Source of the DNA: Clusia tigrina
Taxonomy: Eukaryota; Arthropoda; Insecta; Diptera; Clusiidae
Direction: 5' to 3'
Assembly: GCA_920105625.2 (NCBI GenBank)
Contig: OV050030.1
Location: forward strand, 146,701,877 to 146,765,876
Length of the DNA stretch: 64,000 nt
In this document: positions 10,774 to 21,592 of the stretch, one piece after another
How the letters are laid out: the number at the start of each line of letters is the position of its first letter
Position numbering within the stretch: the first letter of the stretch is position 1
Made by a program: the position numbers and the translations under genes
Notes under the pieces: model-generated
Told to the model about the DNA's origin: nothing
What the model saw: only the letters and a program-made list of their open reading frames with translations
Database searches by the model: none

Positions 10774-12297
10774 GTGTCCGATAGGAACGCTACTCGTATC
10801 ATTTTGGCTACAGTAGAAGCTCTCGGAGAGGATCCCCAGAAGTGTTATCCGTGAACAGCGGAGAATAAACCGTGAAAAATACACGGAACAAATTCAAGAC
10901 AGACTTAAGATACCCCAAAACGAGGCTGTTTGCGTGCACTGGGATGGAAAACTACTACCAGGTATCCTCAAAACAGAGCAGAAAAAATGGGTTTTTTGTT
11001 CTGGTATCACATGGGACTAAAGAACAACTCCTGGGCGTTCCTGAACCTGACAGTAGCTCAGGGGAGGAAGAAGCCCTAGCGGTGTACGAGTGTCGAGAGG
11101 AATGGGGTCTCGCCAGCTCGGTCGTGGCTATGTGCTTCGATACAACAGCATCAAATACTGGGAGACTCAATGGAGTGTGCAATCTCCTGGAGCAGATGTA
11201 AGGTCGACAGCTCCTGTACCTAGCGTGCCGACACCACGTTTTAGAAGTCTTGTTGAGAGGTGTTTTTGACTGCAAGTTTGGAAGCACATCGGGACCTTAA
11301 CCAGACATATTCAAGAGATTTCAAAAAGAATGGGCGGCGATTGATAAATCCAAGTTCGATGTAGGCGAGAATGTTTTGAAACTACTACCCAAAGAAGAAG
11401 TAGAGAATATCAAAGAAGAACTGCAAAGAAAACTAATGGAATGCCAAGAGACGACTATAAAGAGCTGTGACAGTTGGCATTGATATATCTTGACCATCTT
11501 GACGGAAAAGATGTGCGTTTCAGGTCTCCAGGTCCAGTACACCATGCCCTGTGGATGGCAAAAGCTATTTACTGTCTGAAAATACAACTCTTCTGTGACC
11601 AGTTTAAGCTGACTTCCCAAGAACAAGAGGCCCTAGAAGCACTTTGTGTTTTCATCGTTCAAGTCTACTGTAAAGCCTGGTTTAACGCCCCCAGAGAGTG
11701 TTTAGCACCAAAACAAGACCTAGACCTCATTGAAAATCTATTGAAATACGAAAGCATTGACAAAAAAATATCAGAAAAAGGAATTAACAAAATGATAAAT
11801 CACCTGTGGTATCTTAGTCCTGAACTTGTTGCCCTGGCATTGTTTGACCCGACAGTGCAAAACACCGTAAAGAGCCAAATGGCGACAAAAATCTTAACAA
11901 ATCAAGCAGAAGAAAATGAGAAGTGCTCCAGAAATATGCGACCCAAACTAAAAAAGAACAACTGCTGAAATTCCTAGAAAAAGGTCTCCCAGCCCTAATT
12001 ACAAGTGAGACTTACCTGTTGTTCAAGAGATTAAACATTAACACCGAATTTTTGGAAAAAAATCCTGCAACTTGGCCGCAGAACATCAAGTACCAGGAGG
12101 GGCAAAGGATGGTAAACAACTTGAAAGTTGTGAACGACATGGCAGAGCGAGGAGTCAAGCTCATCACAGATTACAACCAATTACTTCCAAAGGACGAGCA
12201 ACAAAAACAATACGTTCTCCAACTAGTCAGCAGATGCCGTCAGCTGTATCCAGATATCTCCAAGACCACATTATGTCAGTCCCTTGAATCAATTTAA
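10774..12297 (+). pseudogene. CRHH-family transposon-like protein (broken)
   Basis: This is a near full-length but frameshifted copy of a multicopy arthropod protein family. In order, in different frames: DRNATRIILATVEALGEDPQ (about 10778), an RRERRRINREKYTE-like basic helix, VCVHWDGKLLP (about 10935), MCFDTTASNTGRLNGVCNLL (about 11130), LACRHHVLEVLL (about 11219), then an open 164-codon stretch from 11474 with RSPGPVHHALWMAKAIYCLK and NHLWYLSPELVALALFD. The last open stretch, 11923-12297, ends in VVNDMAERGVKLITDYN and a normal stop. Conserved acidic and histidine residues (FDTT, CRHH) suggest a nuclease core, by inference. At least four frame breaks show it is dead. The C-terminus matches the fragment at 5717-6100. 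Confidence 0.7.
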
Positions 12298-12299
12298 AT

Positions 12300-13425
12300 A
12301 AGAATAAAATGAAAAAGACATTTATTATATTTGATTTTTTAAAAACATAATTGTTTTCATTCCAAAAATTGATAATATAGGAAGGAAAATGGGTTTTTTC
12401 ACAATAGGTTCCATCTTCGCTCTAAGGGGTACCTAGTCACGTTTTTAGGGGCATTACCCAGTGGCACGTGTTAACATCTTTCAATCGTGCTCAAACTTTG
12501 GCAATCCTAAAATCTGACAGAAAGAAACATTTTAGGGGGGTGCCCCCAAAAAAATTCTGACATTTTTTTTTTCCCCCTATGAGATAAAACCACCTGCAGA
12601 AGCGAATGATTTGAAATCAAATTTTTGTTTTCTAATTTGTGGGTCTTGGGGTAAAATACACAGTAATGAATTTTCTATATGGCAAAGGTTTTTTGTACGG
12701 AAAGTCGGGCTTAAAACAAGGCATTTGTGATTTTGCGTATAAAAAAGTTTTGTCATGTCATGAGAGAGCATAATTGCATGTACTCGTATATTAGAACACT
12801 TGACAATATAAAATAAATATGCATGCATAGAAAATATTTTACTTTTGGAATATTTTATACATTTATGAAATACCAGTGTAATAGTTGCTCCAGCTATATA
12901 GTATATTTTTATTATTCTTTAGTTGATATATTAATAAAGTGCAATTAATGCATTGTTTAAAGGAAATTATTATTTTTAAATATTATAGTTGCATAACCAA
13001 AATTTGTAGAGACTCTTTTCCACACCATCAATGAGTTAGAGTAAGTGGCATTTTTTGTATGTGGTCTCCCCAATATGACGAATCCACATTTGAGTCCAAT
13101 TGTACACCGTCCATTGCATGTAACTTTGGAAAATTCTCATAATCCCCATCAATAAATTTGGTTCAATGAATCCAGTTAATGTTTCAACCAAATTTTTCGA
13201 CCAACAATTTCACAATTCCACCTATCATCATCCAGTAGTCGATAAACCCAATACAGCTGAAGACAAAGGAAATTAAGCAGAATCATATCAATCTGTACAA
13301 ATTCCCTGGCTACGAGTTAATTAGTGCTAAAATGGTAGCTGAATTATCTGACTGAGAATATTTCGAATTAGCTATTTCCTCTCGGCTTAGATGATGATGG
13401 AAGAGATAAAAATCAACCGGTATTA
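12300..13425. other. AT-rich non-coding region
   Basis: There is no coding remnant I can support. The stretch 12330-12570 continues from the CRHH copy and contains a purine-rich AGGGGGGTGCCCCC-type patch that may be the 3' tail of that element. The rest is low-complexity AT-rich DNA. Confidence 0.4.
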
Positions 13426-13570
13426 TATAGACCTATCAGTCTTCTACCAACACTGTCAAAAGAACATGAAAACTACTGATGTTGAACATGATGAGCACGA
13501 ACGCGGTTTAATTCAACATCACCATTTAGATTCAGAAAATCGCATAACAAATGAGATAAAAAAAGCATAA
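13426..13570 (+). pseudogene. Jockey-type RT scrap
   Basis: A short stretch reads YRPISLLPTLSKEHENY and, in the same frame after several stops, FNSTSPFRFRKSHNK. These match, in order and spacing, the RT segments YRPISLLPIVSK and NHQFGFREHHAT of the Jockey copy at 54325-55524. The fragment is only about 145 bases and lies in otherwise featureless DNA. It shows that an old Jockey element once extended here. Confidence 0.6.
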
Positions 13571-15755
13571 TTTGAACAGTGTTGAATTCTGTTATAAATA
13601 AAACGACATTTGTTGTGAAAAATGCTTTAAATGCAAAATATCATCATGAAAACAAAAGTAATCATAAATACTAATTTTACATATTTACAAAGTGGAATCT
13701 TCGAATATTGGTAATATACGAGTATGTATACCCTCATCTAAAAATGTTGGCTTTAATTTTACAAGTGAAGTATTTTATAACGTTTCATGTGCCAGTAGAT
13801 TTAGATAGTCTGCCAATATTAGTTTTAATTATGAAAATGTTCGTTCAATAAGAAGAAAACATATACGAGTATATGGGTTAATATGAATTTTACTGGAAGC
13901 ATACAATGTTATCTGGGTTGGAGGAATCCCGAGCCAAATATCCCCAAAAAAGCCATATTACGGACTGTTTGCACCGTCAGCAATGAATGATTAATTAAAG
14001 TTCCTCCTGGAACCACCGTCCGGTCTGAACTTCTGTTGAGCCATTGCTGCTGTTTTTTAGTTGACGCCTCTTCAGCAGAAATGTGTTGGTATATTTTATT
14101 GAAAGCAGTTTTACAATCGCACCACAAAGGTAAAATGTCGTAAGTCAACTCCTGTATCGATCATCGTACGGAGTAATTGAGCTGATGGCTTTGAAACCGA
14201 TGATAAATTTCAAAGTGTATGAATGTGTAAACATTTATGAGTATTATCAAACACTTTCTTCAATCTGGCTAATACTTTAGGATAGTTTTTGTCTGATATT
14301 TGAATCGCCTTGACAATTCCCAATGCTTCTCCGGATGAATACCATCAAATTATGAAATTTTTACAATATCTAGGATAGTTGGGTTATTGTGTTATTAGGC
14401 TCTCAAAAGGAGTTATAAAACTCTTAACCTCCGAATACTTACCTTTGAATTTCAGAAGAGAATTTCAGGAAGACGACTATGAAGGGCTTAGAAACAATGT
14501 TTCAACAGTCCTAAGCCTTCGACATTTATAAGACCTACATAATAGTGCCTTAGTAATCACGCAAAGATCTTCGAAACCACCCCCCAACTATTTCTTTTTA
14601 AGCCAGGTATTTCAATTTGAGGCTGACATGTCATTAATTTGTACATGTATTATTTTAAAATATCTAGTCAGCACTCCAATTCCATTTGGGTCTAAAGAAA
14701 TTAATTTATCGACCAATGAATTTTTTAGAAAACTTACACTGTACGAAATTTTATTTGCCCCACTTTATACACTTCAGCTGTTATTCGACTAACTTCAACT
14801 TGAAATAACCGCTATTTGGCCCCACGAAAGAAAACACAAACCACTATCAAATCGGATTAGTGAAAGCGAAACGAAAAATTACCTCGAGCGTTTCGAAACG
14901 GTTCCTTGTTATGAAAAATATAAGTTACAATATGGAATTTCCCGAAAGAAGAAAATTGTGGAGCAGCAACAAGTGAGCCAATCTGTTTTCTCAAAACCAA
15001 AAATGTCGAACAACAATCGAAATATGTGAACCTCAAAATTTCGAAAAGTAGTAACTTATTTAATTTAACTATAAATTATTGTAGTGTTCTCGCTACACAA
15101 TAGTATTAAGTAAAATATAAACAAAATATAAACAAATGCAAACTCAAAAATTTGAGATAGCTGCGGCGCAAGTAAAGCGCTCGCGGCTCAAATTTCTTTT
15201 AGGTGCGCTAACCGTACTTTGTTGTAGCTGATATGCAGCACTATGGCTTGGAACCATATTGCATTGATCAGCAAAATTTTCCAAATTCTCATTGGAAATC
15301 CAATGGGAATAAAATGGAAAATGATGATATAAAAACCCGAATTGTTTAATAAAATGGCGGGGTTTGAATCTGCTGTTTTGAAGCAAAGAACTCTAATCAA
15401 CTTTACAAGCGTAACTCCTCCGCTGTTTAAACATTGAGGAGTGAAAACTTTATTTGGTTATTCGCCTGATTGATAAGCGGTCTACACCGCTGTATAAAGA
15501 TTTGGTAGGCATTCGCATCTGCTTGCTCCTAGTCTTAGGCTTATTACATGGTGATCCTGCAGATTCTAATCCTGGTGACGTTCTGACATTCTGGTGACGT
15601 TCTGCCATCCTGGTGACGTTTGAAGCTGCTATCCTAGTGACGTTGATGATGTCTAAAAACATTCTATTCTTTCGTGTACTATGTCCAGCATGGTAAAAAA
15701 CTCCGACGAAGAAAAGCAAATCAAATCTGGAATAGCTGAAATTTTCAAGAAGTGG
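13571..15755. other. AT-rich region without recognisable gene
   Basis: I recognise no gene here. A minus-strand open stretch at 13909-14148 (79 codons, Lys/Gln-rich centre) has no family I know. Near 15570-15645 the motif TGGTGACGTT recurs three times with CTAGTGACGTT as a fourth, about 20 bases apart, a small degenerate tandem repeat. The remainder looks like decayed repeats. Confidence 0.4.
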
Positions 15756-15758
15756 TGA

Positions 15759-16052
15759 ACCTATTTAGATATCCCCTACGAGCCACAGCCAGTAAAGCGA
15801 ACAACTGAAACACCTCCAACGTACGTTCCCATGGTAAATAATTTAGGACCTCAGACGCTAACCATAGAGGAATATAAACGACGACAAGCAGGATATAAGC
15901 GACAACCGACACCATCACCCAAAGTAGTGTTAAAAAGAAAAACAAGAGGTGGCAAAAAATTCCAGTATATAAAAAAATTGCCAAAGCTGTACTTCCTCCT
16001 AAATTTAGCACAAACACAAAAACAGACAAAATCGCTATATGTCAAGAAATAA
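15759..16052 (+). CDS. Small Lys/Arg-rich ORF, unknown
   Basis: The frame is open from after a TGA near 15756 to the TAA at 16050-16052, with an internal ATG at 15831. The reading before that ATG looks protein-like (YLDIPYEPQPVKR), so the true start or an upstream exon may lie earlier. The product from the ATG is 73 residues, strongly basic, with LTIEEYKRRQAGYKR and a KRKTRGGKK patch, as in a nucleic-acid-binding or retroelement protein. I recognise no family. It is followed by AT-rich DNA and a TA array. It may be a fragment of a retroelement gag or a chance ORF. Confidence 0.25.
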   Translation, partial: TYLDIPYEPQPVKRTTETPPTYVPMVNNLGPQTLTIEEYKRRQAGYKRQPTPSPKVVLKRKTRGGKKFQYIKKLPKLYFLLNLAQTQKQTKSLYVKK

Positions 16053-16269
16053 AAGCCCTCCATTGAAGAGTTCAAAAATAACTCAATTAGCAGAATGGCG
16101 AACCGTTGGCAAAACTTGTATAACACTATGATAGTTAATGCAACCAAGAATAATAATATAAATTACATTTTAATAACTTTAGTAATAGTTCTTATCGGTT
16201 TATATGTAGCACATAAAATTAACAATTACATGAAAACTTATAATTATAATTTATGGCTAACCTAAAAAA

Positions 16270-16517
<248 letters not shown>

Positions 16518-16557
16518 GTTTTGAATCATTAATTATATTATTTATATTTATATTTAG

Positions 16558-16756
16558 GATTGGACGGCTCCACCTCTTCCCATGAACGTGAAAAGCTTGT
16601 AAATGAATTTAATTCAGATGCAAATATTAAATTGTTTCTAATTTCCACAAAAGCTGGATCACTGGGCATTAACCTAGTTGGAGCTAATCGTGTTATACTA
16701 TATGATGCAAGCTGGAATCCATGTCACGATGCTCAAGCTGTGTATAGAATTTATCG
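16558..16756 (+). CDS. SNF2-family helicase exon (ARIP4/RAD54L2-like)
   Basis: This is one coding exon of a chromatin-remodelling ATPase. The acceptor is TATATTTAG ending at 16557 and the donor is GTAAGG at 16757. The exon is in phase: GA completes a codon (Arg expected) before [17 protein letters not shown], then [20 protein letters not shown] (SNF2 motif V) and [18 protein letters not shown] (motif VI, whose final Gly-Gln lies in the next exon). The pattern [18 protein letters not shown] fits ARIP4/RAD54L2 better than ATRX or RAD54, from memory. There is no stop or frameshift across 65 codons and both splice sites are good, so it looks functional. The exons before and after were not recognised in this window. 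Confidence 0.8.
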
Positions 16757-17421
16757 GTAAGGTTCTAATTATGTATTAATTGTTTTTCCAGTTTTAGGGT
16801 TTACCTAGATAATATTGTTTTTAAATCATAAAGAGAAAAAGTTTTCTTTTGTAACATTTTCAGCAATATAATTATGTTGAATATTACCTTCTCTAACTTT
16901 TTCGGTTGAATTTTAATTTTAGGTGCATTCAGATGTATTTCTAAAGTATTAACATATTAAAGTGGTACAAAGCTGCACCAAAAGTCACTATGACACTTAA
17001 GCATTGTTATTATTTTAGAAAATTTAAGAATTTTGTATCCTTTGCATCACTTTTATCTTGGAAATAGTTTAAGCGATTTATGATTATCTTTAAAGGTAAG
17101 AAAATGCAATTTAGCCACAAGGTATTCTCTAAAATTTTTTTATTTATTTTCGATAGCATCAATATAGGTTTTGATGGAAAATTCAAGATATTTTAGAATA
17201 AAAAATGTTTCAAACAAATTCTACTGAACTCGTTGTATAAGAAATAATTAGATTAAATAGGCATTAGAATATTGAGTGAGTCCAAAAATGGGAACGCAAC
17301 ACTAACGTCCTGTAAAATCGGGTAGTTAAAAGCATATTTCGCACACACAACTCCTAATGTTAAACTACAAAAACGCACGCGCGCCGTCTTACAGAAGCTT
17401 ACCGACAACATACACCATGTA
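16757..17421. other. Presumed intron sequence after the helicase exon
   Basis: This is AT-rich DNA without a coding remnant. I saw no following helicase exon (a reading continuing with Gly-Gln) here or between the transposons downstream. Confidence 0.5.
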
Positions 17422-18341
17422 CGAGGTGTGATAAAAAAATAACCGTAATTGTGTGATCAAAAAATAAAGTATTTATTTATTCATCAACAACTATATTGTC
17501 CCCTTCAAAGTAATTCCCCTCAGATATAATACACTTATGCCAGCTTTTTTCCAATCCTCGAAACGTTTTTTTTTGGTATCACCAACAGCTCCTGTTTCGA
17601 TTTTTCTTTTATCTCCTCAATCGTAGCAAAAAGCTTTCCTTTCATCGGTGTCTTCAGTTTTGGAAAGAGGAAAAATTCAGCGGGGGCCAAGTCCGGTGAA
17701 TACGGTGGTTGAGGCATGATAACGGTTTTGTTTTTGGCCAAAAACAGCTCCTGAGCGATGTCCATGCGACGTTGTTTTTGCTCAAAATTTAGCAATTTTG
17801 CACATTTCATGCCTAAAACATCCGTAAAAATTGCTTGGCATGAACCGAACGATATGCCAACATCATCAGCAACTTCTCTGATAGTGATTCGACAATTATC
17901 CAAACTCATTTTCTTCACTGCGTCAATGTTTTCATCGGTTGTTGACGTGCTCGGGCGACCAGGACGAACATCGTCATTGACATCTTCTCGGCCTTCCTTA
18001 AACCGGTTATACCACAATTGAACTTGTGTTCTGCTCATAGTAGACTCGCCAAAGGCCACAGTCAACATTTCAAATGTCCTTGCGCATTTAATTTCATTTT
18101 TTACACAAAACTGAATACAGTTTCTTTGATCCATTTTTTCGAATAGTATAAAATCGAAGAGCACACCAAAACAAGACTAACCTTTTTATCTGTCAAACAC
18201 AAACTGACAATCCAAAATGGTTGGTATTGCCAACATATATAACAGACATGTGTACCAACATAACAGAAAAAAAATGCGAACATCGAACATACGTAACTCA
18301 CGAAAAGATGAAAATAACGGTTATTTTTTGATCACACCTCG
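17422..18341 (-). mobile_element. Internally deleted mariner with both ends
   Basis: This 920-base element is bounded by inverted repeats of about 28 bases: CGAGGTGTGATAAAAAAATA at 17422, and the reverse complement of the right end reads CGAGGTGTGATCAAAAAATA. Each end is flanked by TA (17420-17421 and 18342-18343), the target duplication made by Tc1/mariner elements. The length is about 70 percent of a typical 1.3-kb mariner because the middle of the gene is missing. With ends intact it could be moved by transposase from a full copy elsewhere. Confidence 0.92.
17535..18164 (-). pseudogene. Mariner transposase, catalytic core deleted
   Basis: This 209-codon open frame starts at 18164, or at the ATG of MDQRNCIQFCVKNEIKCART near 18135, which is the usual mariner start. 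The N-terminal helix-turn-helix DNA-binding region is complete (RTQVQLWYNRFKEGREDVND, then DDVRPGRPSTST and the second HTH IREVADDVGISFGS). After RRMDIAQEL it jumps directly to FLAKNKTVIMPQPPYSPDLA, the third catalytic Asp region. The roughly 130 residues holding the first two catalytic Asp residues are gone, in frame. The product may bind mariner ends but cannot cut DNA. Confidence 0.9.
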
Positions 18342-18768
18342 TACACACATCCCCGACATCCCACTGACCAAATAATTAATAAAAAGTAAACGCCTCCCAC
18401 ACTAATTACACAAACAAACGCAGCATACGAGTATCACAAAATATTTACGCACATACGATTTGACCAATAAGCTAAGCAGCGATGAGACTGTGGAAAATAA
18501 GCATAAGAACAAACTGTTATACTAAATGCGTCGATTGGCTAATAACACAAACAAAGATCAAAAGGCTACAACAAAATCTCTCAACGCACAGAAGGTGATT
18601 ACACACAGAAAAAGGTCAGCCAGCACTCAAGGTGAAATCACCGATCGCTGCACTATCAATGTTTTATGAACGGACAATGCGAGTAGCAAGAACAACAAGA
18701 ACAATGCAGCGGTCGAAGGCGGAGCACTAAGCGAAAGAGAGATGTACAGGTCAACCGGCCGTAAGTAC
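18342..18768. other. Non-coding flank between mariner and Jockey
   Basis: I recognise no gene. This DNA and 17281-17421 form the target into which the mariner inserted. It ends at the poly-T stretch that marks the Jockey 3' end. Confidence 0.4.
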
Positions 18769-19099
18769 ATTTTTTTTTTGTTTTTATTTTATTAATAAAT
18801 TTTTATTGCATTCTGTCTTAGACTAAAAACATTTTACAATTATAATTCTACTTACATATATACAGTTTTCTCTAACATACAATCTTGAAAGGTATACACC
18901 CTATGGCGCATGCCTTATAATTAGAAACAGAAAATGATTTTTTTTTTACATTTTTAATTTCTATACTACATTTCTACCAAATCTCGTGGTGCTTTGCGCT
19001 TCAGTCTTGTGAATGATGTGGTTAGAGTTATAAGGCTGGAGGCTAGCTCATTTTGATATGATTGGAGGCGATTTTTATACCTTGCACTTTGAAGGCTAA

Positions 19100-20130
19100 C
19101 TTCGTCTTTTATAAATGGCACTCTTAATTCTGTGTGAAGTGGGGCATTGGGAACGAACTATGGTGCATCGACAATAGTTTAAAGAGTTTTCGATTGGAAT
19201 CGTTGTAGTATTTCAATTGAATCCCATAAGTCCAAATTGGTTTCGGGATACTTTTATACATCAGCAAATTGTTTTCAGTGGATAGCACTGACATACGCTT
19301 GAGCAACCAGTATAAGGAACGAAATTTTAATCCCAGCGTTCTCCTTTTTGCAAGTATGCGAGGTTTCCATGTTACCTATCGGTCCAACCATATACCTTGA
19401 CCTCAGTTGCTTGGGGAGTTGCGGAATTCTTCATCTTAAGTGCAGGGCAACAATCTCGTCTTAGCGTAAAGGTAATTTGTACAGACTTACTTTCATTCGG
19501 TTTAATACGCCAATCCTTCATCCACTTTGTGACGTCATCGAGGCTTTCTTGCAATTTTTTAGCAGCAGTAAAGGTATTTTTTGTGAGGACAGAAAAGCTG
19601 TATCATCTGCGAAAGTGCCCACAACGACGTTGCTTGGTGCAGGCAGGTATGACGGAAATAAAAGTTATAAAATATGTTCGAGGATACTTCTTTGAGGAAC
19701 CCCTACATTGATTTTTTTGTAAATTAAAGACTTCGTCACCATATCTGATGTAAAAATGCATATTAGTCAGATAGGACTTAATCCAAAGATAAGGATTTAC
19801 TGGAAGCATATTTAATAATTCATACAGCAACCCCTCATGCCATACTCATTCAAAGGCTTGAGATATGTCAAGAAAAATTTCATAGCTTTTGTGGATATTC
19901 TCAACTAGCCTATGGACTTGTTCATTCGTAGTATTTTGGAGCGGATGAATGGAAAGTATGTTTCTTGTGCGGAGTAGCACACCATGCAGATTCCTCTATA
20001 ATGCTCGTAAGATACTGGACTGCATCATCAATGCCTTCATCTGTTTTGAGTGGTATTTGGAGTTCTATAGTATCGAAAGTAGTCTCAGTCTGTACATTTT
20101 GTGTGAAGAAGACACTTTTGCGGTATATTG
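19100..20130 (-). pseudogene. Jockey A reverse transcriptase remnants
   Basis: Separate frames on the minus strand give endonuclease-RT linker residues at 20134-19922 (DDAVQYLTSIIEESAWCATP). After a deletion come FLDISQAFE and VWHEGLLYELLNMLPVNPYL (19900-19750), the thumb region SLDDVTKWMKDWRIKPNESK (19554-19480), and the C-terminal MLKRMSVLSTENNLLMYKSI with PIWTYGIQL (19306-19200). The order matches the better preserved Jockey copy at 54325-55524. Stops and shifts interrupt every segment, and the catalytic Tyr-Ala-Asp-Asp is not readable. Confidence 0.75.
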
Positions 20131-20419
20131 TCAAAATTGTTGGCTACAGTCACAACTTCCGCCAAGTGGTCGCACAAAATATCGCAGTCTCTAGTGCAGT
20201 GTATTTGCCAGATCGGTATACCTTTGAATATAAAAAAATCAATAATATCTGGAGACTTAGTAATGTCTGTGGGCCATTATGTAGGCTATCCAGCCGATAT
20301 AATTGAGAGTCCCAGGGATGTATAGTGCTTAGTAACTAGCGTCCTTTGGTTGTTGTAAACCTTTTAGCCCCACGATGGATTCTTAGCATTAAAATCTCCT
20401 CCAACCATAAACCGATTGC

Positions 20420-20790
20420 CTAGCGTTTTAAAAAAGGAAGTATTATATTATGTTTAGGTGGACTATATAAGGCTGATATTGTAATTTCATTGCCTTGATA
20501 GTAGGTAATCACATTTGTAGTTTGGATGGCATCTGTTTGGAAATGCGTTGATTCTGAATTTTTTAAGTTTTTTTTTATTATTATTGCTGTTCCACCATGA
20601 GCGGAGCCATCGGGATGCACTGTTTGGTAAAAGTTGTAATTTGGTATTCGCAGAAAGTTTTTTTTTGTGAAATGTGTTTCAGAGATAAGTAGAATATTTA
20701 TATGACGTTGTTTTAAATACAATGATGTCTCCTGCACACGTTGAGAAAGTCCGTTGGCATTTCAAACTACAATTTTTAAGGGCATGATGA
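20420..20790 (-). pseudogene. Jockey A endonuclease N-terminus
   Basis: ORF2 begins near 20786 (MPLKIVV, then a stop where tryptophan is expected, then NANGLSQRVQET). It continues in the same frame as an open stretch of 105 codons: HINILLISETHFTKKNFLRI and GSAHGGTAIIIKKN, typical of the Jockey AP endonuclease, where the Glu of SETH is catalytic. It breaks at 20420. Confidence 0.8.
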
Positions 20791-20799
20791 TTTAGTGGT

Positions 20800-21224
20800 T
20801 TTTACGATTAGTGTACGTAGCATCAAGGTCATCATCATTAGTGTCAATTATCATCTGATTCATCATTTGATCAAAACGTAATACCATTCATTTCATACAT
20901 TTTTCTAAAGATGAGTTGATCGTTTTTGCCTGTTCAACTTCTACTACGAACATTGGTAAGGGTTTTCTGGTCAGTTTCTGCTTCGTGTTCCATACATTTG
21001 TAACTTTGTGTCCCAACTCTTCAAGAGAAGTATTTAAGTCAGTTGTGTCTAACGAAGGATGCATATTTCGTGTGATCGCTTTAAAACCTCTTTCCTGTTT
21101 AGGCTTGTACGTATAAAATCCGTTATTTTCGTTTCTAACGCGTGAACCATCTTTTTATAGGATTCAGGGGTTTGTGACTGTATTTTACCTTTATCTAGAT
21201 TGTTGATTTTGATTTCAAACTTTT
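20800..21224 (-). pseudogene. Jockey A ORF1 C-terminal half
   Basis: Reading the minus strand from 21224 gives KFEIKINNLDKGKIQSQTPE, SYKKMVHALETKITDFIRTS, then a gag-type segment (ITRNMHPSLDTTDL) with frame changes, ending just before ORF2. This is the Jockey ORF1 RNA-binding protein. Its N-terminal part lies beyond the BEL insertion at 27338-27605. Confidence 0.65.
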
Positions 21225-21535
21225 TGTTGGAAAATAGTATTATTAACTTTCGTTAGATTTATAGTTAAAATTCAGAGACCCGTTTTGTACAACTCTGGGT
21301 TATAAACCAATGTTGTGCATTCTTCTTTCTCTCTTTTCCTATGTTCGTCAAAGCGCTGCCTAAAATGGCCATTTGATCTTGAACATCGAAAGAGTGAAGA
21401 GAGGGTGCAAAACTGCGGTAAGTTTGTAGTATTTGATCATCAATGTACTAAAATTAATTATTTTACAGAATAAACATACGTACACCTGTAGTTGTTTTAA
21501 GCAAACCCTCTTTAGCCAAAGTCGTAGCCGCGACA
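21225..21535 (+). repeat. BEL 5' LTR
   Basis: This 311-base repeat begins TGTTGGAAAATAG and ends GTAGCCGCGACA. It lacks the AGATT present in the 3' LTR. I could not place a primer binding site with confidence just after it. Confidence 0.95.
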
Positions 21536-21592
21536 TCTTTATTCGCAGTTTTCGTTTTGTTTTAACTGCGTCGCTTCCACTGCCGTGAAGCA

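Larger units (their letters stand above)
18769..21224 (-). mobile_element. Jockey-type non-LTR retrotransposon A, 3' part
   Basis: This minus-strand Jockey-clade element begins at a poly-T run near 18769 (the poly-A tail read from the other strand) and runs to 21224, where the BEL element interrupts it. ORF1 resumes at 27307-27605. It carries remnants of RT, endonuclease and the ORF1 C-terminus, with many frameshifts and a deletion between endonuclease and RT. It predates the BEL insertion. Confidence 0.8.
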
